From Lachnospiraceae bacterium (GTDB lineage Bacteria > Bacillota > Clostridia > Lachnospirales > Lachnospiraceae): a stretch of 64,000 nt of DNA. Under the pieces are notes generated by a model that was given only the letters and a program-made list of their open reading frames with translations, was not told the origin of the DNA and did no database searches. This document shows, one piece after another, positions 35,301 to 44,391 of this stretch (positions are counted from its first letter, which is position 1; each line of letters starts with the position of its first letter). Where the stretch lies: NCBI GenBank assembly GCA_014804675.1, contig JAAUZH010000039.1:62001-126000 (forward strand), written 5' to 3'. The position numbers and the translations under genes are program-made.

Positions 35301-36302
35301 GTGAAGAAGTTGCAAAGAATCAATCAGGATATAAAAACAGGTCAATTTCAGCAAATCTATCTTTTGATGGGCGAGGAAGATTATTTGCGGAATCAATATA
35401 AGAACAGGTTGAAGGCGGCTTTGCTTGGAGATGGAGATCAAATGAACCTGAATCTTTTCAAGGGAAAGGAGGCGGTTCCCCAATCCATTATAGATATGGC
35501 AGAAACCATGCCGTTTCTTGCGGAAAGAAGAGTTATTGTTTTAGAGGATACAGGACTGTTAAAGAGTTCCCAGGAGATGCTGGCGGAATATTTGAAGGAA
35601 CCGGCAGCCACAGCTTTTTTTATAATTTCCGAAAAAGAAGTGGATAAGAGAGGGAAGCTTTATAAGGCAATCCGCCAGAAGGGATATGCCTGTGAATTTG
35701 GAGAACAGGATGAAAATACACTGAAAAAGTGGATACGCCAGACTGTTGCAAAAGAAAATAAGCAGATGGAAGAGCGGGCGCTGGCATTATTTTTAAACAA
35801 AACAGGTACGGATATGTCCGGAATCAGGACGGAGCTGGAAAAGCTTTTGTGCTACTGCATGGACAAGGATGTCATATCCATGGCTGATGTAGAGGATATG
35901 ACAACAGAACGGATTACCAACCGGATTTTCGATATGATACGGGCGGTGGCGGAACGGAAGCAGAAGCAGGCGCTGGATCTGTATTATGATTTATTGGCAT
36001 TAAAAGAACCGCCCATGCGCATTCTGGCTCTGCTTGCAAGACAGTTTCAAATGCTGCTTCTGGTAAAAGGGCTTGTGGAAAAAGGACATGATAGTCGTTA
36101 CATAGGTGAAAAAGCAGGTCTGCAGCCCTTTATAGCAAAAAAGTATATGGAGCAGGCACGCAGCTTCCAGAGCCGGATGCTGAAGAAAGCAGTGGAGGAA
36201 TGCGTTCAGGCGGAGGAAGATGTGAAGACTGGAAAGCTGAATGACATTATCAGCATTGAACTTCTTATTATCAAATTCAGCAGCTTGCAGATGGAGCGTT
36301 AA
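35301..36302 (+). CDS. holA: DNA polymerase III delta subunit
   Basis: About 333 residues from the GTG at 35301. An in-frame ATG at 35238 lies inside comEC without a ribosome site, and family members usually start just before the DIKTGQFQQIYLLMGEEDYL motif, so the GTG (after AGGAAC) is preferred but uncertain. The clamp-loader delta pattern continues with FLAERRVIVLEDTGL, FLNKTGTDMSGIRTELEKLL and the C-terminal helical collar (LARQFQMLLLVKGLVEKG). holA after comEC is a common order in Firmicutes. Confidence 0.9.
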   Translation: MKKLQRINQDIKTGQFQQIYLLMGEEDYLRNQYKNRLKAALLGDGDQMNLNLFKGKEAVPQSIIDMAETMPFLAERRVIVLEDTGLLKSSQEMLAEYLKEPAATAFFIISEKEVDKRGKLYKAIRQKGYACEFGEQDENTLKKWIRQTVAKENKQMEERALALFLNKTGTDMSGIRTELEKLLCYCMDKDVISMADVEDMTTERITNRIFDMIRAVAERKQKQALDLYYDLLALKEPPMRILALLARQFQMLLLVKGLVEKGHDSRYIGEKAGLQPFIAKKYMEQARSFQSRMLKKAVEECVQAEEDVKTGKLNDIISIELLIIKFSSLQMER

Positions 36303-36329
36303 TGGATACAAAGGAAAGGAGAACCCAAT

Positions 36330-36797
36330 ATGCAGATTATTATTCTCATTATCATTATTGCATTGGTGGTAAGCAACAATAAGAAAAAAACAGCCAATTA
36401 TAAAAAGGATAGTCTGGGACAAAAGGAAACAACCGGCCAATATGGAAGCAGAAATGGCAGTCAGCAGGCAAATAACAGGGCGGCAAACAGCAGGTCCGTA
36501 ACCCCTGCATCCGTCAATGCACAGGCGAAAAAGGGGACGAAGCAGGAATCGGTGGTGGAGTATTTAAATAAAAAAGCAGCAGTGGATCAGGCGGAACATC
36601 AGGCGGAAGAAAGACAGGCTGCTATCCGGCAGAAAAAAATGTATGGAAATGCAAAGGTGGGAAGAAGGTTATTGCTGGGAGACCCCATTCCAAAGGGGAT
36701 GATCAGAGTGGATTGTGGCTATTGCGGAGCAGAAAATGTGCTAAAATCCAGCGACAGAGGAAACTGTCTTTGCTATTTTTGCCGGACAAAGCTGTAG
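36330..36797 (+). CDS. Membrane-anchored zinc-ribbon protein of unknown function
   Basis: 155 residues, AAAGGAGAA before the ATG. One N-terminal helix (residues 2-15, MQIIILIIIIALVVS), a charged, Asn/Gln-rich middle, and a C-terminal ribbon with two Cys pairs, CGYC and CYFC, separated by 16 residues, a typical zinc site. The topology places the zinc ribbon in the cytoplasm if the N-terminus is out. I do not recognise a named family. A good terminator follows at once. Confidence 0.75.
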   Translation: MQIIILIIIIALVVSNNKKKTANYKKDSLGQKETTGQYGSRNGSQQANNRAANSRSVTPASVNAQAKKGTKQESVVEYLNKKAAVDQAEHQAEERQAAIRQKKMYGNAKVGRRLLLGDPIPKGMIRVDCGYCGAENVLKSSDRGNCLCYFCRTKL

Positions 36798-36804
36798 CGA
36801 TTAT

Positions 36805-36832
36805 AAAAAGGACTGGAAAGTCCTTTTTTTTG
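36805..36832 (+). terminator. Rho-independent terminator
   Basis: AAGGACT pairs with AGTCCTT around a short loop, followed by eight T. Confidence 0.85.
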
Positions 36833-36922
36833 TACACTCCTTTTTGTAAAATACAAGTACGTTTTGATAGACGGAACGGAAACAGATTGATTCAGAGGTC
36901 ATATTATGAAAGGAGAGAGATT

Positions 36923-37288
36923 ATGAAACAGAAGCAATTGATACTTATGACAGCAGTTTTGGCTCTTGTAATTGTATTTTCGGTGGCAGGAACTGTATAC
37001 AGCAAGGAGGCAGATGCCTATGGACTGAATGACAGCTGCCTGAAAGAACAGGAAAGGGAATGTCTGAAACAAATCAAAGCAGTCCTGCAAAACTATGATT
37101 GCATCAACAGTGGAATTACCATGACTAAGGTGATTGACCGGAAAGGAAACAGACAGTATCGGGTCCGGCTCCATCACAAAAGGATCGGGGACATGGATTT
37201 GGCGAAAAAAGAAACATTAAGAAGGGATTTGGAGAACATAGGATTTTCGCAGGAAAATTTTACCGTATCCTATGAATTTCTTCCTTAA
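36923..37288 (+). CDS. Small exported hypothetical protein
   Basis: 121 residues from the ATG at 36923, with AAAGGAGAGAGA just before. A longer in-frame reading from 36713 runs through the previous gene and terminator and is rejected. The N-terminal 26 residues are a signal peptide or anchor (ILMTAVLALVIVFSVAGTVY). The mature part contains DSCLKEQERECLKQIKAVL and ends in TVSYEFLP; two Cys residues could form a disulfide. The pattern is distantly like YgiM/YpmT-type small secreted proteins but I do not assign a family. Confidence 0.7.
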   Translation: MKQKQLILMTAVLALVIVFSVAGTVYSKEADAYGLNDSCLKEQERECLKQIKAVLQNYDCINSGITMTKVIDRKGNRQYRVRLHHKRIGDMDLAKKETLRRDLENIGFSQENFTVSYEFLP

Positions 37289-37304
37289 ACCCGACAAGAA
37301 ATAC

Positions 37305-37333
37305 ATGACAAGCGTTGGCTTAGGGATTATAAT
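37305..37333 (+). promoter_or_regulatory. Sigma-A-type promoter of the DUF1653 gene
   Basis: ATGACA (37305-37310), 17 bases, TATAAT (37328-37333), 37 bases before the ATG. Confidence 0.7.
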
Positions 37334-37369
37334 GTAACATATCGAAAGCGGTCAAAAAGGAGATAAGTT

Positions 37370-37966
37370 ATGAAAAATAATCCAAAGCCATATGAAATTT
37401 ATGAGCATTTTAAAGGCAATAAGTATCAGATCATCACTTTGGCACAGCATTCAGAAACAGGAGAAGAGATGGTAGTTTATCAGGCATTATATGGGGATTA
37501 TAAAATGTATGTCCGTCCTCTTTCCATGTTTTTGGCAATGGTAGACCAGGAGAAATATCCGGAATACAAGGGCAGGCACCGTTTTCAAAAGGTAAGCGCG
37601 GAACATGTCCCGGCGGAGGATATGAAAGCTTCGGAGCAGGAAGTGCAGTCAGAAGTCATGGAACCGGTAAAGGAACAGGACAAAGAGGAAGCTGCCGCTT
37701 CCAGACTGACGGATTCAGAGAAGAAAACAGATGAAGAAAAAGCAGGCATCGACCCTATGGTAATGGATTTTCTGGATGCTGATACTTATGAAGAAAGATT
37801 AAATATTTTGGCAGCCCTTCATCACAGGATTACGGACGATATGATCAATACTATGGCAATTTCCATAGATGTTGAAATTGAAGACGGTCCTATAGAGACA
37901 AGATATGAAGAGCTAAAACATTGTCTTGTCACTTTCCAGAAATACCAGTGCATCCGGATACGCTGA
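37370..37966 (+). CDS. DUF1653 domain protein with charged C-terminal extension
   Basis: 198 residues, AAAGGAG before the ATG. Residues about 5-75 are the DUF1653 domain (YEIYEHFKGNKYQIITLAQHS and VVYQALYGDYKMYVRPLSMF), a small beta-fold of unknown role that is often a whole protein. Here it continues through a Glu/Lys-rich linker (about 80-125) into a helical C-terminus (MVMDFLDADTYEERLNILAA) that looks like a separate domain. Cytoplasmic by appearance. Confidence 0.85.
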   Translation: MKNNPKPYEIYEHFKGNKYQIITLAQHSETGEEMVVYQALYGDYKMYVRPLSMFLAMVDQEKYPEYKGRHRFQKVSAEHVPAEDMKASEQEVQSEVMEPVKEQDKEEAAASRLTDSEKKTDEEKAGIDPMVMDFLDADTYEERLNILAALHHRITDDMINTMAISIDVEIEDGPIETRYEELKHCLVTFQKYQCIRIR

Positions 37967-38007
37967 TGGATAGAAGGGGCAGTGTGTCAAAGCTCTGATA
38001 AGCGGTT

Positions 38008-38101
38008 CCAAAATAGTAATCTGCTTTAACATGCTCTTAGAGAAAAAGTATATTTCGGCCATTATGCGGTAATATAATAGCAGGCGCAGATACTATTTTG
38101 G
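38008..38101 (+). promoter_or_regulatory. Long inverted repeat enclosing a -10 and ending in the ribosome site
   Basis: 38008-38024 and 38086-38101 are complementary (16 pairs, one unpaired A). TATAAT (38073-38078) lies between them, so RNA would begin about 38085, just before the 3' arm. The 3' arm ends with the first GG of GGAGGG (38100-38105), the ribosome site of the 5'-nucleotidase gene. No convincing -35 is present. Confidence 0.5.
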
Positions 38102-38110
38102 AGGGATAAT

Positions 38111-39019
38111 ATGGCATATGACTTAAAAAATAAATTAGTAATCGGAGTAAGTTCCAGAGCATTGTTCGATTTGAATAAAGAATATAAGATTTTTGTAGAG
38201 GAAGGCATGGAAGCCTACTGTGAATATCAGATAGCCCATGAAGAGGATATTCTTTTACCGGGACCGGGTTTTTCCCTGATTAAGGCGCTGCTTCAGTTAA
38301 ATGAGCTTCCCGGACAGGAAGGCAGGGTGGAAGTGCTCCTTATGTCCAGAAACAGTACGGATGCGTCATTGCGTATCTTCCATTCCATCAGACATTATGG
38401 GCTTGCCATAACAAGGGCGCTGTTGTCAGGCGGTGATTCTCTGGCACCCTATTTCCAGGCGGTTGAAACGGATTTGTTTCTGGCGGCAAATGAAGAGGAT
38501 GTACAAAGCGCTATAGATTACGGCATTGCTGCAGGAATGGTTATCGACGGGAATTTACATACATATAAAAAAGACGGGAATATGAGCCAGATCAGGATTG
38601 CCTTTGACGGAGATGCGGTGCTGTTTACCGATGAGTCGGAGAAGCTTTTTCAAAAAAGAGGGCTGGAGGCTTTTGAGGAAAATGAAAGAAGGCAGGCGAA
38701 TACTCCGCTGCCGGAAGGCCCCTTTGCTAATTTCCTGAAAACGATTTCCCATATTCAAAAAGAATTTAAGGGACAAAAGGCGCCAATCAGAACCGCTTTG
38801 GTCACATCCAGATGCGCACCTGCCCATGAGCGGGTCATCCGTACCCTGCGGGCATGGAATGTACGGGTGGATGAAGCCTATTTTCTTGGCGGGATTTCCA
38901 AGAAGGAGGTGTTAAAGGCATTTGATGCACAGATATTCTTTGATGATCAGATGACCCATGCCCTTGCAGCCTCGGAGGTAGTGCCCTCCGCAAGAGTGCC
39001 TTACAAAAATTCTGCATAA
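38111..39019 (+). CDS. Cytosolic 5'-nucleotidase 1 (cN-I) family protein
   Basis: 302 residues. Matches the cN-I family: KLVIGVSSRALFDL (nucleophile-type strand), SFSLIKALLQLN-like GFSLIKALLQLNELPG, VEVLLMSRNSTDASLRIFHS, GGDSLAPYFQAVETDLFLAA, RIAFDGDAVLFTDESE and a C-terminal FFDDQMTHA. Such enzymes dephosphorylate nucleoside monophosphates, mainly AMP in animals; the bacterial substrate is less certain. Its expression may be affected by the inverted repeat over its ribosome site. Confidence 0.88.
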   Translation: MAYDLKNKLVIGVSSRALFDLNKEYKIFVEEGMEAYCEYQIAHEEDILLPGPGFSLIKALLQLNELPGQEGRVEVLLMSRNSTDASLRIFHSIRHYGLAITRALLSGGDSLAPYFQAVETDLFLAANEEDVQSAIDYGIAAGMVIDGNLHTYKKDGNMSQIRIAFDGDAVLFTDESEKLFQKRGLEAFEENERRQANTPLPEGPFANFLKTISHIQKEFKGQKAPIRTALVTSRCAPAHERVIRTLRAWNVRVDEAYFLGGISKKEVLKAFDAQIFFDDQMTHALAASEVVPSARVPYKNSA

Positions 39020-39034
39020 AGGAACAGGAGAAAA

Positions 39035-39739
39035 ATGAAATATAAAAAAATAGTGGCGGGCCGGTTTGTGGAAAGACCAAACCGGTTTATCGCTTATGTG
39101 GAGATTCATGGAAAAGAAGAAGTCTGTCATGTAAAAAATACAGGACGCTGCCGGGAACTGCTGACAAAGGGCTGCAGGGTCTATCTGGAGGAAAACGATC
39201 ATCCAAATAGAAAGACAAAATATGATTTGGTGGCAGTAGAAAAGGGAGAACGCTTGATCAATATGGATTCCAATGCGCCCAATCAGGTAGTCAAGGAGTG
39301 GCTAAGCAGTCCGGAATGCATTCTTTTTCGGGAAGAAAAGCAGATTTTTATCAAGCCGGAATGCAAATATGGGAATTCCAGATTTGATTTTTATATAGAA
39401 ACAGAAAAAAGAAAAATATTCATGGAGGTAAAAGGGGTCACGCTGGAAGAACAGGGTGTAGTAAAATTTCCCGATGCCCCATCGGAAAGAGCTGTAAAAC
39501 ACATAGAAGAATTGATCATGTCCCTTGAGGAGGGCTATGAGGCTTATGTAATGTTTGTGGTTCAAATGAAAGGAGTAACCTGTTTTACCCCCAATGGAGC
39601 CACTCATGAAAAATTTTGTGCCGTTTTAAAAGAGGCGGCAAAAAAGGGAGTCAACATACTGGCATATGATTGTCAGGTAACGGAAAATTCCCTGAAGCTG
39701 GATGAACCGGTAAGGGTCTGTCTGGATAGTCCTGATTGA
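39035..39739 (+). CDS. sfsA: DNA/RNA nuclease SfsA
   Basis: 234 residues, full family length. N-terminal GRFVERPNRFIAYVEI, HVKNTGRCRELL, then the nuclease core ESRFDF-like NSRFDFYIE, FMEVKGVTL and FPDAPSERAVKHIEEL. SfsA was first linked to sugar fermentation control; the core is a PD-(D/E)XK-type nuclease. It is 15 bases after the nucleotidase gene. Confidence 0.95.
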   Translation: MKYKKIVAGRFVERPNRFIAYVEIHGKEEVCHVKNTGRCRELLTKGCRVYLEENDHPNRKTKYDLVAVEKGERLINMDSNAPNQVVKEWLSSPECILFREEKQIFIKPECKYGNSRFDFYIETEKRKIFMEVKGVTLEEQGVVKFPDAPSERAVKHIEELIMSLEEGYEAYVMFVVQMKGVTCFTPNGATHEKFCAVLKEAAKKGVNILAYDCQVTENSLKLDEPVRVCLDSPD

Positions 39740-39789
39740 TAAGGAATATAAAAAATATTAAGAAATAATTTATTGATTTTAGGGAAAAA

Positions 39790-40899
39790 ATGAGTAAACT
39801 AGAGTATATTGTAGAACCATTACTAATATGGTATGAACAAAATTTAAGAACCCTTCCCTGGAGGGATGAGCCGGAACCCTACCGGGTGTGGGTTTCGGAA
39901 ATCATGCTGCAGCAGACAAGGGTAGAAGCAGTAAAGCCGTATTTTAAGCGGTTTTTAGAGGCATTGCCTACCATAAGGCATTTGGCAGAAGCAAAGGAGG
40001 ACGAGCTGTTAAAGCTTTGGGAAGGACTTGGCTATTATAACCGGGTGCGCAATATGCAAAAGGCTGCCAAAATTGTTGTGGAAACATACGGGGGAAAGAT
40101 GCCTGCGGATTATGAGCTTTTATTAAACCTTCCGGGAATCGGAAGCTATACGGCAGGCGCCGTTGCTTCTATTTCCTATGGAATTGCCGTGCCTGCCGTG
40201 GATGGAAATGTGCTTCGGGTGCTTTCCCGTGTTACGGGAGATGAAAGTGACGTGCTTCATCCGGCTACGAAAAGGAAATACGAAGGGCTTTTAAAGGAAA
40301 TCATACCTAAGGACAGGGCAGGCATGTTTAACCAGGCGCTTATGGAGCTGGGCGCCATTGTGTGCGTGCCCAATGGAGAGCCCAAATGCACAGGGTGTCC
40401 CTGGGAGACATTTTGCAGGGCAAAGGCAGAGGAGTTATTGGATGTCATTCCGAGAAAAGCCAAAAAGAAGCCAAGGAAAACAGAAGAAAAAACAATACTC
40501 ATTATCCGGCCTGGCAATTTTGTAATCATACAAAAACGGCCGGAAAAAGGACTGTTGGCAGGTCTTTATGAATTTCCCTCCATGGAAGGAAAAAGAGAGG
40601 AAAAGGAGGTTCTGGCTTATTTGGAGACTTTGGGTTACAGACCCATCCATATAAAAAGGCTGGAAGATGCAAAGCATATTTTTTCCCACATAGAATGGCA
40701 TATGACCGGATATGCTGTAAAAGTGGAAGAAATGGATTTTATGTGCAGCAATCCGGGAAACAGGGCAGAAGGCCATATGTCTGTCCTGCCTGAAGAAATC
40801 AATCAGACCTATGCCATTCCCGCTGCTTTCGAGACATATTGCAAATATGTGGATATTAAGCTGGGGATACAGGAAGAAATGAAAAGGAAAGTAAAATGA
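39790..40899 (+). CDS. mutY: A/G-specific adenine DNA glycosylase
   Basis: 369 residues. HhH-GPD core with WVSEIMLQQTRVEAV (catalytic Glu), LPGIGSYTAGAVASI and the Asp in VPAVDGNVLRVLSR. The iron-sulfur cluster Cys set is C-x6-C-x2-C-x5-C in CVPNGEPKCTGCPWETFC. The C-terminal NUDIX-like 8-oxoG recognition domain has IIQKRPEKGLLAGLYEFPSM and a FSHIEWHM motif. It removes adenine paired with 8-oxoguanine. Confidence 0.96.
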   Translation: MSKLEYIVEPLLIWYEQNLRTLPWRDEPEPYRVWVSEIMLQQTRVEAVKPYFKRFLEALPTIRHLAEAKEDELLKLWEGLGYYNRVRNMQKAAKIVVETYGGKMPADYELLLNLPGIGSYTAGAVASISYGIAVPAVDGNVLRVLSRVTGDESDVLHPATKRKYEGLLKEIIPKDRAGMFNQALMELGAIVCVPNGEPKCTGCPWETFCRAKAEELLDVIPRKAKKKPRKTEEKTILIIRPGNFVIIQKRPEKGLLAGLYEFPSMEGKREEKEVLAYLETLGYRPIHIKRLEDAKHIFSHIEWHMTGYAVKVEEMDFMCSNPGNRAEGHMSVLPEEINQTYAIPAAFETYCKYVDIKLGIQEEMKRKVK

Positions 40900-40917
40900 A
40901 AGTGAGAGATCAAGATT

Positions 40918-41934
40918 ATGAAACTGTTAACAATTGTTGTACCATCCTATAATTCGCAGGACTATTTAGAACGTTGTATCGATTCTCTTATGATTGGGGA
41001 TGAGGACGTGGAAGTATTAATTGTGGATGATGGCTCCACGGACAGGACAGGAGAAATCGCAGATGCATATGAAGCCAAATATCCGGAAATCGTCCGGGCT
41101 ATCCACAAGGAAAACGGAGGGCATGGTTCGGCAGTCAATGCAGGTTTAGAGCAGGCAAGAGGACTTTATTTTAAAGTAGTGGATAGTGATGACTGGGTGA
41201 AGTATAGCGCTTATAAACAGATTCTGGATGCATTAAGGCGCCTGACAGGAGGCGAGAAGGTGCTGGACATGCTGATCAGCAACTTTGTATATGAAAAGGA
41301 AGGGGCAAAGCGGAAAAAGGTTGTGGCATTTTGTAATGCACTTCCGGAAAATACCATGTTTACCTGGGATGAGGTAAGGCATTTCCATAAGTCTCAGAAT
41401 ATTTTGATGCACTCTGTGATTTATCGGACGAAATTACTAAAGGATTGTGGCTTAAAGCTGCCGGAGCACACTTTTTATGTGGATAATATATTTGTATTTG
41501 AACCACTGCCATACGTTCGGAATATGTATTACATGGATGTGAATTTTTATCGTTACTACATTGGAAGGGAAGACCAGTCAGTCAATGAAAAGGTCATGAT
41601 CAGCCGGATCGACCAACAGCTGAAAGTGAATAAGATGATGGTGGATTACTATGTTTCCACGAAAATTCCCAATGAAAAGACTGCAAAATATATGCTGAAA
41701 TATCTGGATATCATTACTACGGTTTCTTCTATTATGCTGATTTTGGCAGATACGGAAGAAGCCCTTTTAAAGAAGGATGAACTTTGGCAATATATCAAAG
41801 AAAAGGATAAGAGGCTGTTTCTAAAAATGCGCCTTGGATTCCTTGGAGGAACTATGAATCTGCCGGGAAAAGGCGGACGAAAGATGTCGGAAGGACTTTA
41901 CCGGCTGGCAAGAAGGTTCGTGCAGTTTAATTGA
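40918..41934 (+). CDS. Family 2 glycosyltransferase
   Basis: 338 residues. GT-A fold: LTIVVPSYNSQDYLERCIDS, the DxD-type KVVDSDDWV near residue 88, and VLIVDDGSTDRTGEIAD. The C-terminal third is basic with no clear membrane helix, so it is a soluble or peripheral transferase. The sugar and acceptor are unknown. Palindromic element copy 5 follows before the convergent PAP2 gene. Confidence 0.92.
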   Translation: MKLLTIVVPSYNSQDYLERCIDSLMIGDEDVEVLIVDDGSTDRTGEIADAYEAKYPEIVRAIHKENGGHGSAVNAGLEQARGLYFKVVDSDDWVKYSAYKQILDALRRLTGGEKVLDMLISNFVYEKEGAKRKKVVAFCNALPENTMFTWDEVRHFHKSQNILMHSVIYRTKLLKDCGLKLPEHTFYVDNIFVFEPLPYVRNMYYMDVNFYRYYIGREDQSVNEKVMISRIDQQLKVNKMMVDYYVSTKIPNEKTAKYMLKYLDIITTVSSIMLILADTEEALLKKDELWQYIKEKDKRLFLKMRLGFLGGTMNLPGKGGRKMSEGLYRLARRFVQFN

Positions 41935-41965
41935 GTGAGATTAGGGATTAAAGTTTGTGAAGGAA

Positions 41966-42165
41966 AGGGAGCCCTTTTTCAATATCCAGCAGGAGGGTGA
42001 GAGCATATACAAGGCTTCCTGGCCTTGGCAAAGTCGCCGGCACTTATGCACCGTATTTTGGTGCATTAGTACCGTTGCGTCTTTGCAGAGCGAGAGCGTG
42101 CCCGGAAGACTTGTATATGCTCTCACCCTCCTGCGTCCTCCAATCAAAAACCCCTTCCCTCCCCA
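41966..42165 (-). repeat. Dispersed palindromic element, copy 5
   Basis: Arms 41989-42023 and 42100-42134 (35 bp, two mismatches) enclose the core in reverse orientation. CCAGCAGG and CCTGCGTCC ends match copies 2 and 3. The internal hairpin reads ATGCACC/GGTGCAT where other copies have ACGCACC/GGTGCGT, a compensatory pair change. It sits between convergent genes. Confidence 0.9.
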
Positions 42166-42168
42166 ATT

Positions 42169-42843
42169 TTAAGAAACCTGACTTTTATGTTTAGGGTGTT
42201 TCAAGCGGGCATTTATCCCAGGCCTGTAAACGAGCAGATACATGATGATAGATAATCCCAGAGCAGTGAACACATCAAAGACAGAATGCTGCTTAATGAA
42301 TACAGTTGATAAAACAATGGAAATACAAAGGAGGAAAGAGAGAATCTGGATTCCCTTGTATTTTTTTAGTGTTTCATTTTCCGTGATGGCAGCATGCGCC
42401 ATAAGAGAATTGTAGCAGTGGATACTTGGAAACAGGTTGGTGGGGGTGTCCACAGCATACATAGTTTTGACAAGGGCAGTAAAAGGATTGTCTCTTTCAA
42501 AAGTAAGGGGGCGCAGGTCATGACCGTTTGGAATGAGATAAGAAATCAGGAGAAAAAGAGTCATGCCTGTACCCAATGTAATGCAAAGCCTATAATAGTC
42601 CTTTTTATCAAGGAAAAGAAAGGTAATGACTGTAACTGCAATATAGGGAAACCACAGATAATAAGGGACTACAAAATATTCGATAAAGGGAATGTAGTCG
42701 TCCAGCCGCATATGAACCAAAGCGAAATCGGTGGTAACGGTTCTTTCCAAATAGGAAAAGGCAAGCATATAGAATGGGAAATATAAAAGGGGGAGGATGC
42801 CGTGCTTATACTTTTTCATAAAGTTTATTATGTTCGCTTTCAT
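42169..42843 (-). CDS. PAP2-family membrane phosphatase
   Basis: 224 residues from the ATG at 42843; an in-frame TTG at 42879 gives 12 more residues but neither has a strong ribosome site. Five or six helices. The PAP2 motifs are partly visible: PNGHDLRPLTF, the PSIH signature in LFPSIHCYNS, and the last His/Asp pair in IKQHSVFDVFTAL. Such enzymes remove phosphate from phosphatidic acid, lipid pyrophosphates or inositol lipids. It is convergent with the glycosyltransferase gene and divergent from glyA. Confidence 0.85.
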   Translation of the reverse strand: MKANIINFMKKYKHGILPLLYFPFYMLAFSYLERTVTTDFALVHMRLDDYIPFIEYFVVPYYLWFPYIAVTVITFLFLDKKDYYRLCITLGTGMTLFLLISYLIPNGHDLRPLTFERDNPFTALVKTMYAVDTPTNLFPSIHCYNSLMAHAAITENETLKKYKGIQILSFLLCISIVLSTVFIKQHSVFDVFTALGLSIIMYLLVYRPGINARLKHPKHKSQVS

Positions 42844-42974
42844 CTTTTCATCTGCTTTCGTTTTTTTTGATAAAGGCAATGCCGTGAAAACAATGCTCCT
42901 TTCATTTTATAATCAGTTTTTTTTCTGTCAATAATATTGTAGAAAAATTCATGTAAATTTCATAGAAAATTTGG

Positions 42975-43003
42975 TTTTCACTCATAAAAAATTGTGATAT
43001 ACT
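42975..43003 (+). promoter_or_regulatory. Sigma-A-type promoter of glyA
   Basis: TTTTCA (42975-42980), 17 bases, TATACT (42998-43003), 42 bases before the ATG. Confidence 0.6.
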
Positions 43004-43044
43004 TTTAGCTGGTAGCATTTTACATAAAAATCGGAGGTAATAAC

Positions 43045-44283
43045 ATGTATTCATTGGACGAAGTGAAAAAGGTGGATTCTGAAATTGCAGAAGCAATTAT
43101 AGCGGAGCAGGAAAGACAAAACAGCCATATCGAGCTGATTGCATCTGAAAACTGGGTAAGCAAGGCAGTTATGGCAGCAATGGGAAGTCCCCTTACAAAT
43201 AAATATGCGGAAGGATATCCGGGGAAAAGATATTATGGAGGCTGTGACTGCGTAGACGTAGTGGAAAATCTGGCCATTGAAAGAGCAAAAGAATTGTTTG
43301 GCTGTGAATATGCCAATGTACAGCCCCATTCCGGCGCTCAGGCTAATATGGCGGTACAGTTTGCAGTCTGTGAGCCTGGGGACACCATTATGGGTATGAA
43401 TCTGGCCCACGGAGGGCACCTGACCCATGGAAGCCCTGTAAATATGTCCGGTAAATACTTCCATATTGTTCCTTATGGTGTCAATGACGAAGGCTTTATC
43501 GACTATGATGAGCTGAGAAGGATTGCATTGGAGTCAAAGCCGAAAATGATCATTGCAGGCGCATCGGCATACGCAAGGGCAATCGACTTTAAGAAATTCA
43601 GAGAGGTTGCTGATGAAGTAGGTGCAGTTCTCATGGTGGACATGGCCCACATTGCAGGTCTGGTTGCGGCTGGGCTGCATGAAAGTCCCATTCCCTATGC
43701 GGATGTGGTTACTACAACTACCCATAAAACATTAAGAGGACCCCGTGGCGGACTGATTCTCGCAAACAAAGAAGCAGCAGAAAAGTACAATTTTAACAAG
43801 GCAATCTTCCCCGGAATCCAGGGAGGACCCCTTATGCATGTGATTGCAGCCAAGGCTGTCTGCTTCAAGGAAGCATTATCGGAGGAATTCAAAAAATACC
43901 AGCAGGGTGTAATCGACAATGCCCAGGCTCTTTGCAAGGGACTGATGGACAGAGGAATCAAAATCGTATCCGGCGGTACGGACAACCATTTAATGCTTGT
44001 GGATCTGACGAATTTTGAACTGACAGGAAAAGAAGTGGAGAAGCTTTTGGATGAGGCGCATATTACCGCCAATAAAAATACAATACCAAATGATCCAAAA
44101 TCTCCTTTTGTAACCAGCGGTATCCGCTTAGGTTCACCGGCTGTCACTTCAAGAGGAATGAATACGGAAGATATGGATAAGATTGCAGAGGCAATTGCAC
44201 TTGTTATCAAAGGTGGAGAAGAAAAAGTGGCAGATGCCCGGAATATTGTAAAAACTCTTACAGACAAATATCCCCTTATTTAG
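43045..44283 (+). CDS. glyA: Serine hydroxymethyltransferase
   Basis: 412 residues, TCGGAGG before the ATG. PLP enzyme with [49 protein letters not shown], the Lys in [14 protein letters not shown] near residue 227, and [16 protein letters not shown]. It interconverts serine and glycine with tetrahydrofolate, supplying one-carbon units; thyA and folA in this window use the same folate pool. Confidence 0.97.
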   Translation: MYSLDEVKKVDSEIAEAIIAEQERQNSHIELIASENWVSKAVMAAMGSPLTNKYAEGYPGKRYYGGCDCVDVVENLAIERAKELFGCEYANVQPHSGAQANMAVQFAVCEPGDTIMGMNLAHGGHLTHGSPVNMSGKYFHIVPYGVNDEGFIDYDELRRIALESKPKMIIAGASAYARAIDFKKFREVADEVGAVLMVDMAHIAGLVAAGLHESPIPYADVVTTTTHKTLRGPRGGLILANKEAAEKYNFNKAIFPGIQGGPLMHVIAAKAVCFKEALSEEFKKYQQGVIDNAQALCKGLMDRGIKIVSGGTDNHLMLVDLTNFELTGKEVEKLLDEAHITANKNTIPNDPKSPFVTSGIRLGSPAVTSRGMNTEDMDKIAEAIALVIKGGEEKVADARNIVKTLTDKYPLI

Positions 44284-44391
44284 TGATATTGGCAGATATT
44301 TTCAGAGCATCTGATTGATGAAAATATTTTGAAAGTCTATGGGTTTTGCAAATGTCTGGACTAATATTAGGAAGAATGGGAGTGTGTAAAA

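Noticed and set aside
36713..36922. N-terminal extension of the small exported protein at 36923
   Set aside because: Overlaps the zinc-ribbon gene and crosses a strong terminator; the ATG at 36923 has a clear ribosome site and begins a signal peptide.
43695..44267. 190-residue reading frame on the reverse strand
   Set aside because: Antisense of glyA; Ser/Ile/Ala-rich shadow without start signals.
44293..44335. Inverted repeat ATATTTTCA/TGAAAATAT after glyA as a terminator
   Set aside because: No T run follows and the stem is AT-rich; possibly a weak hairpin only.
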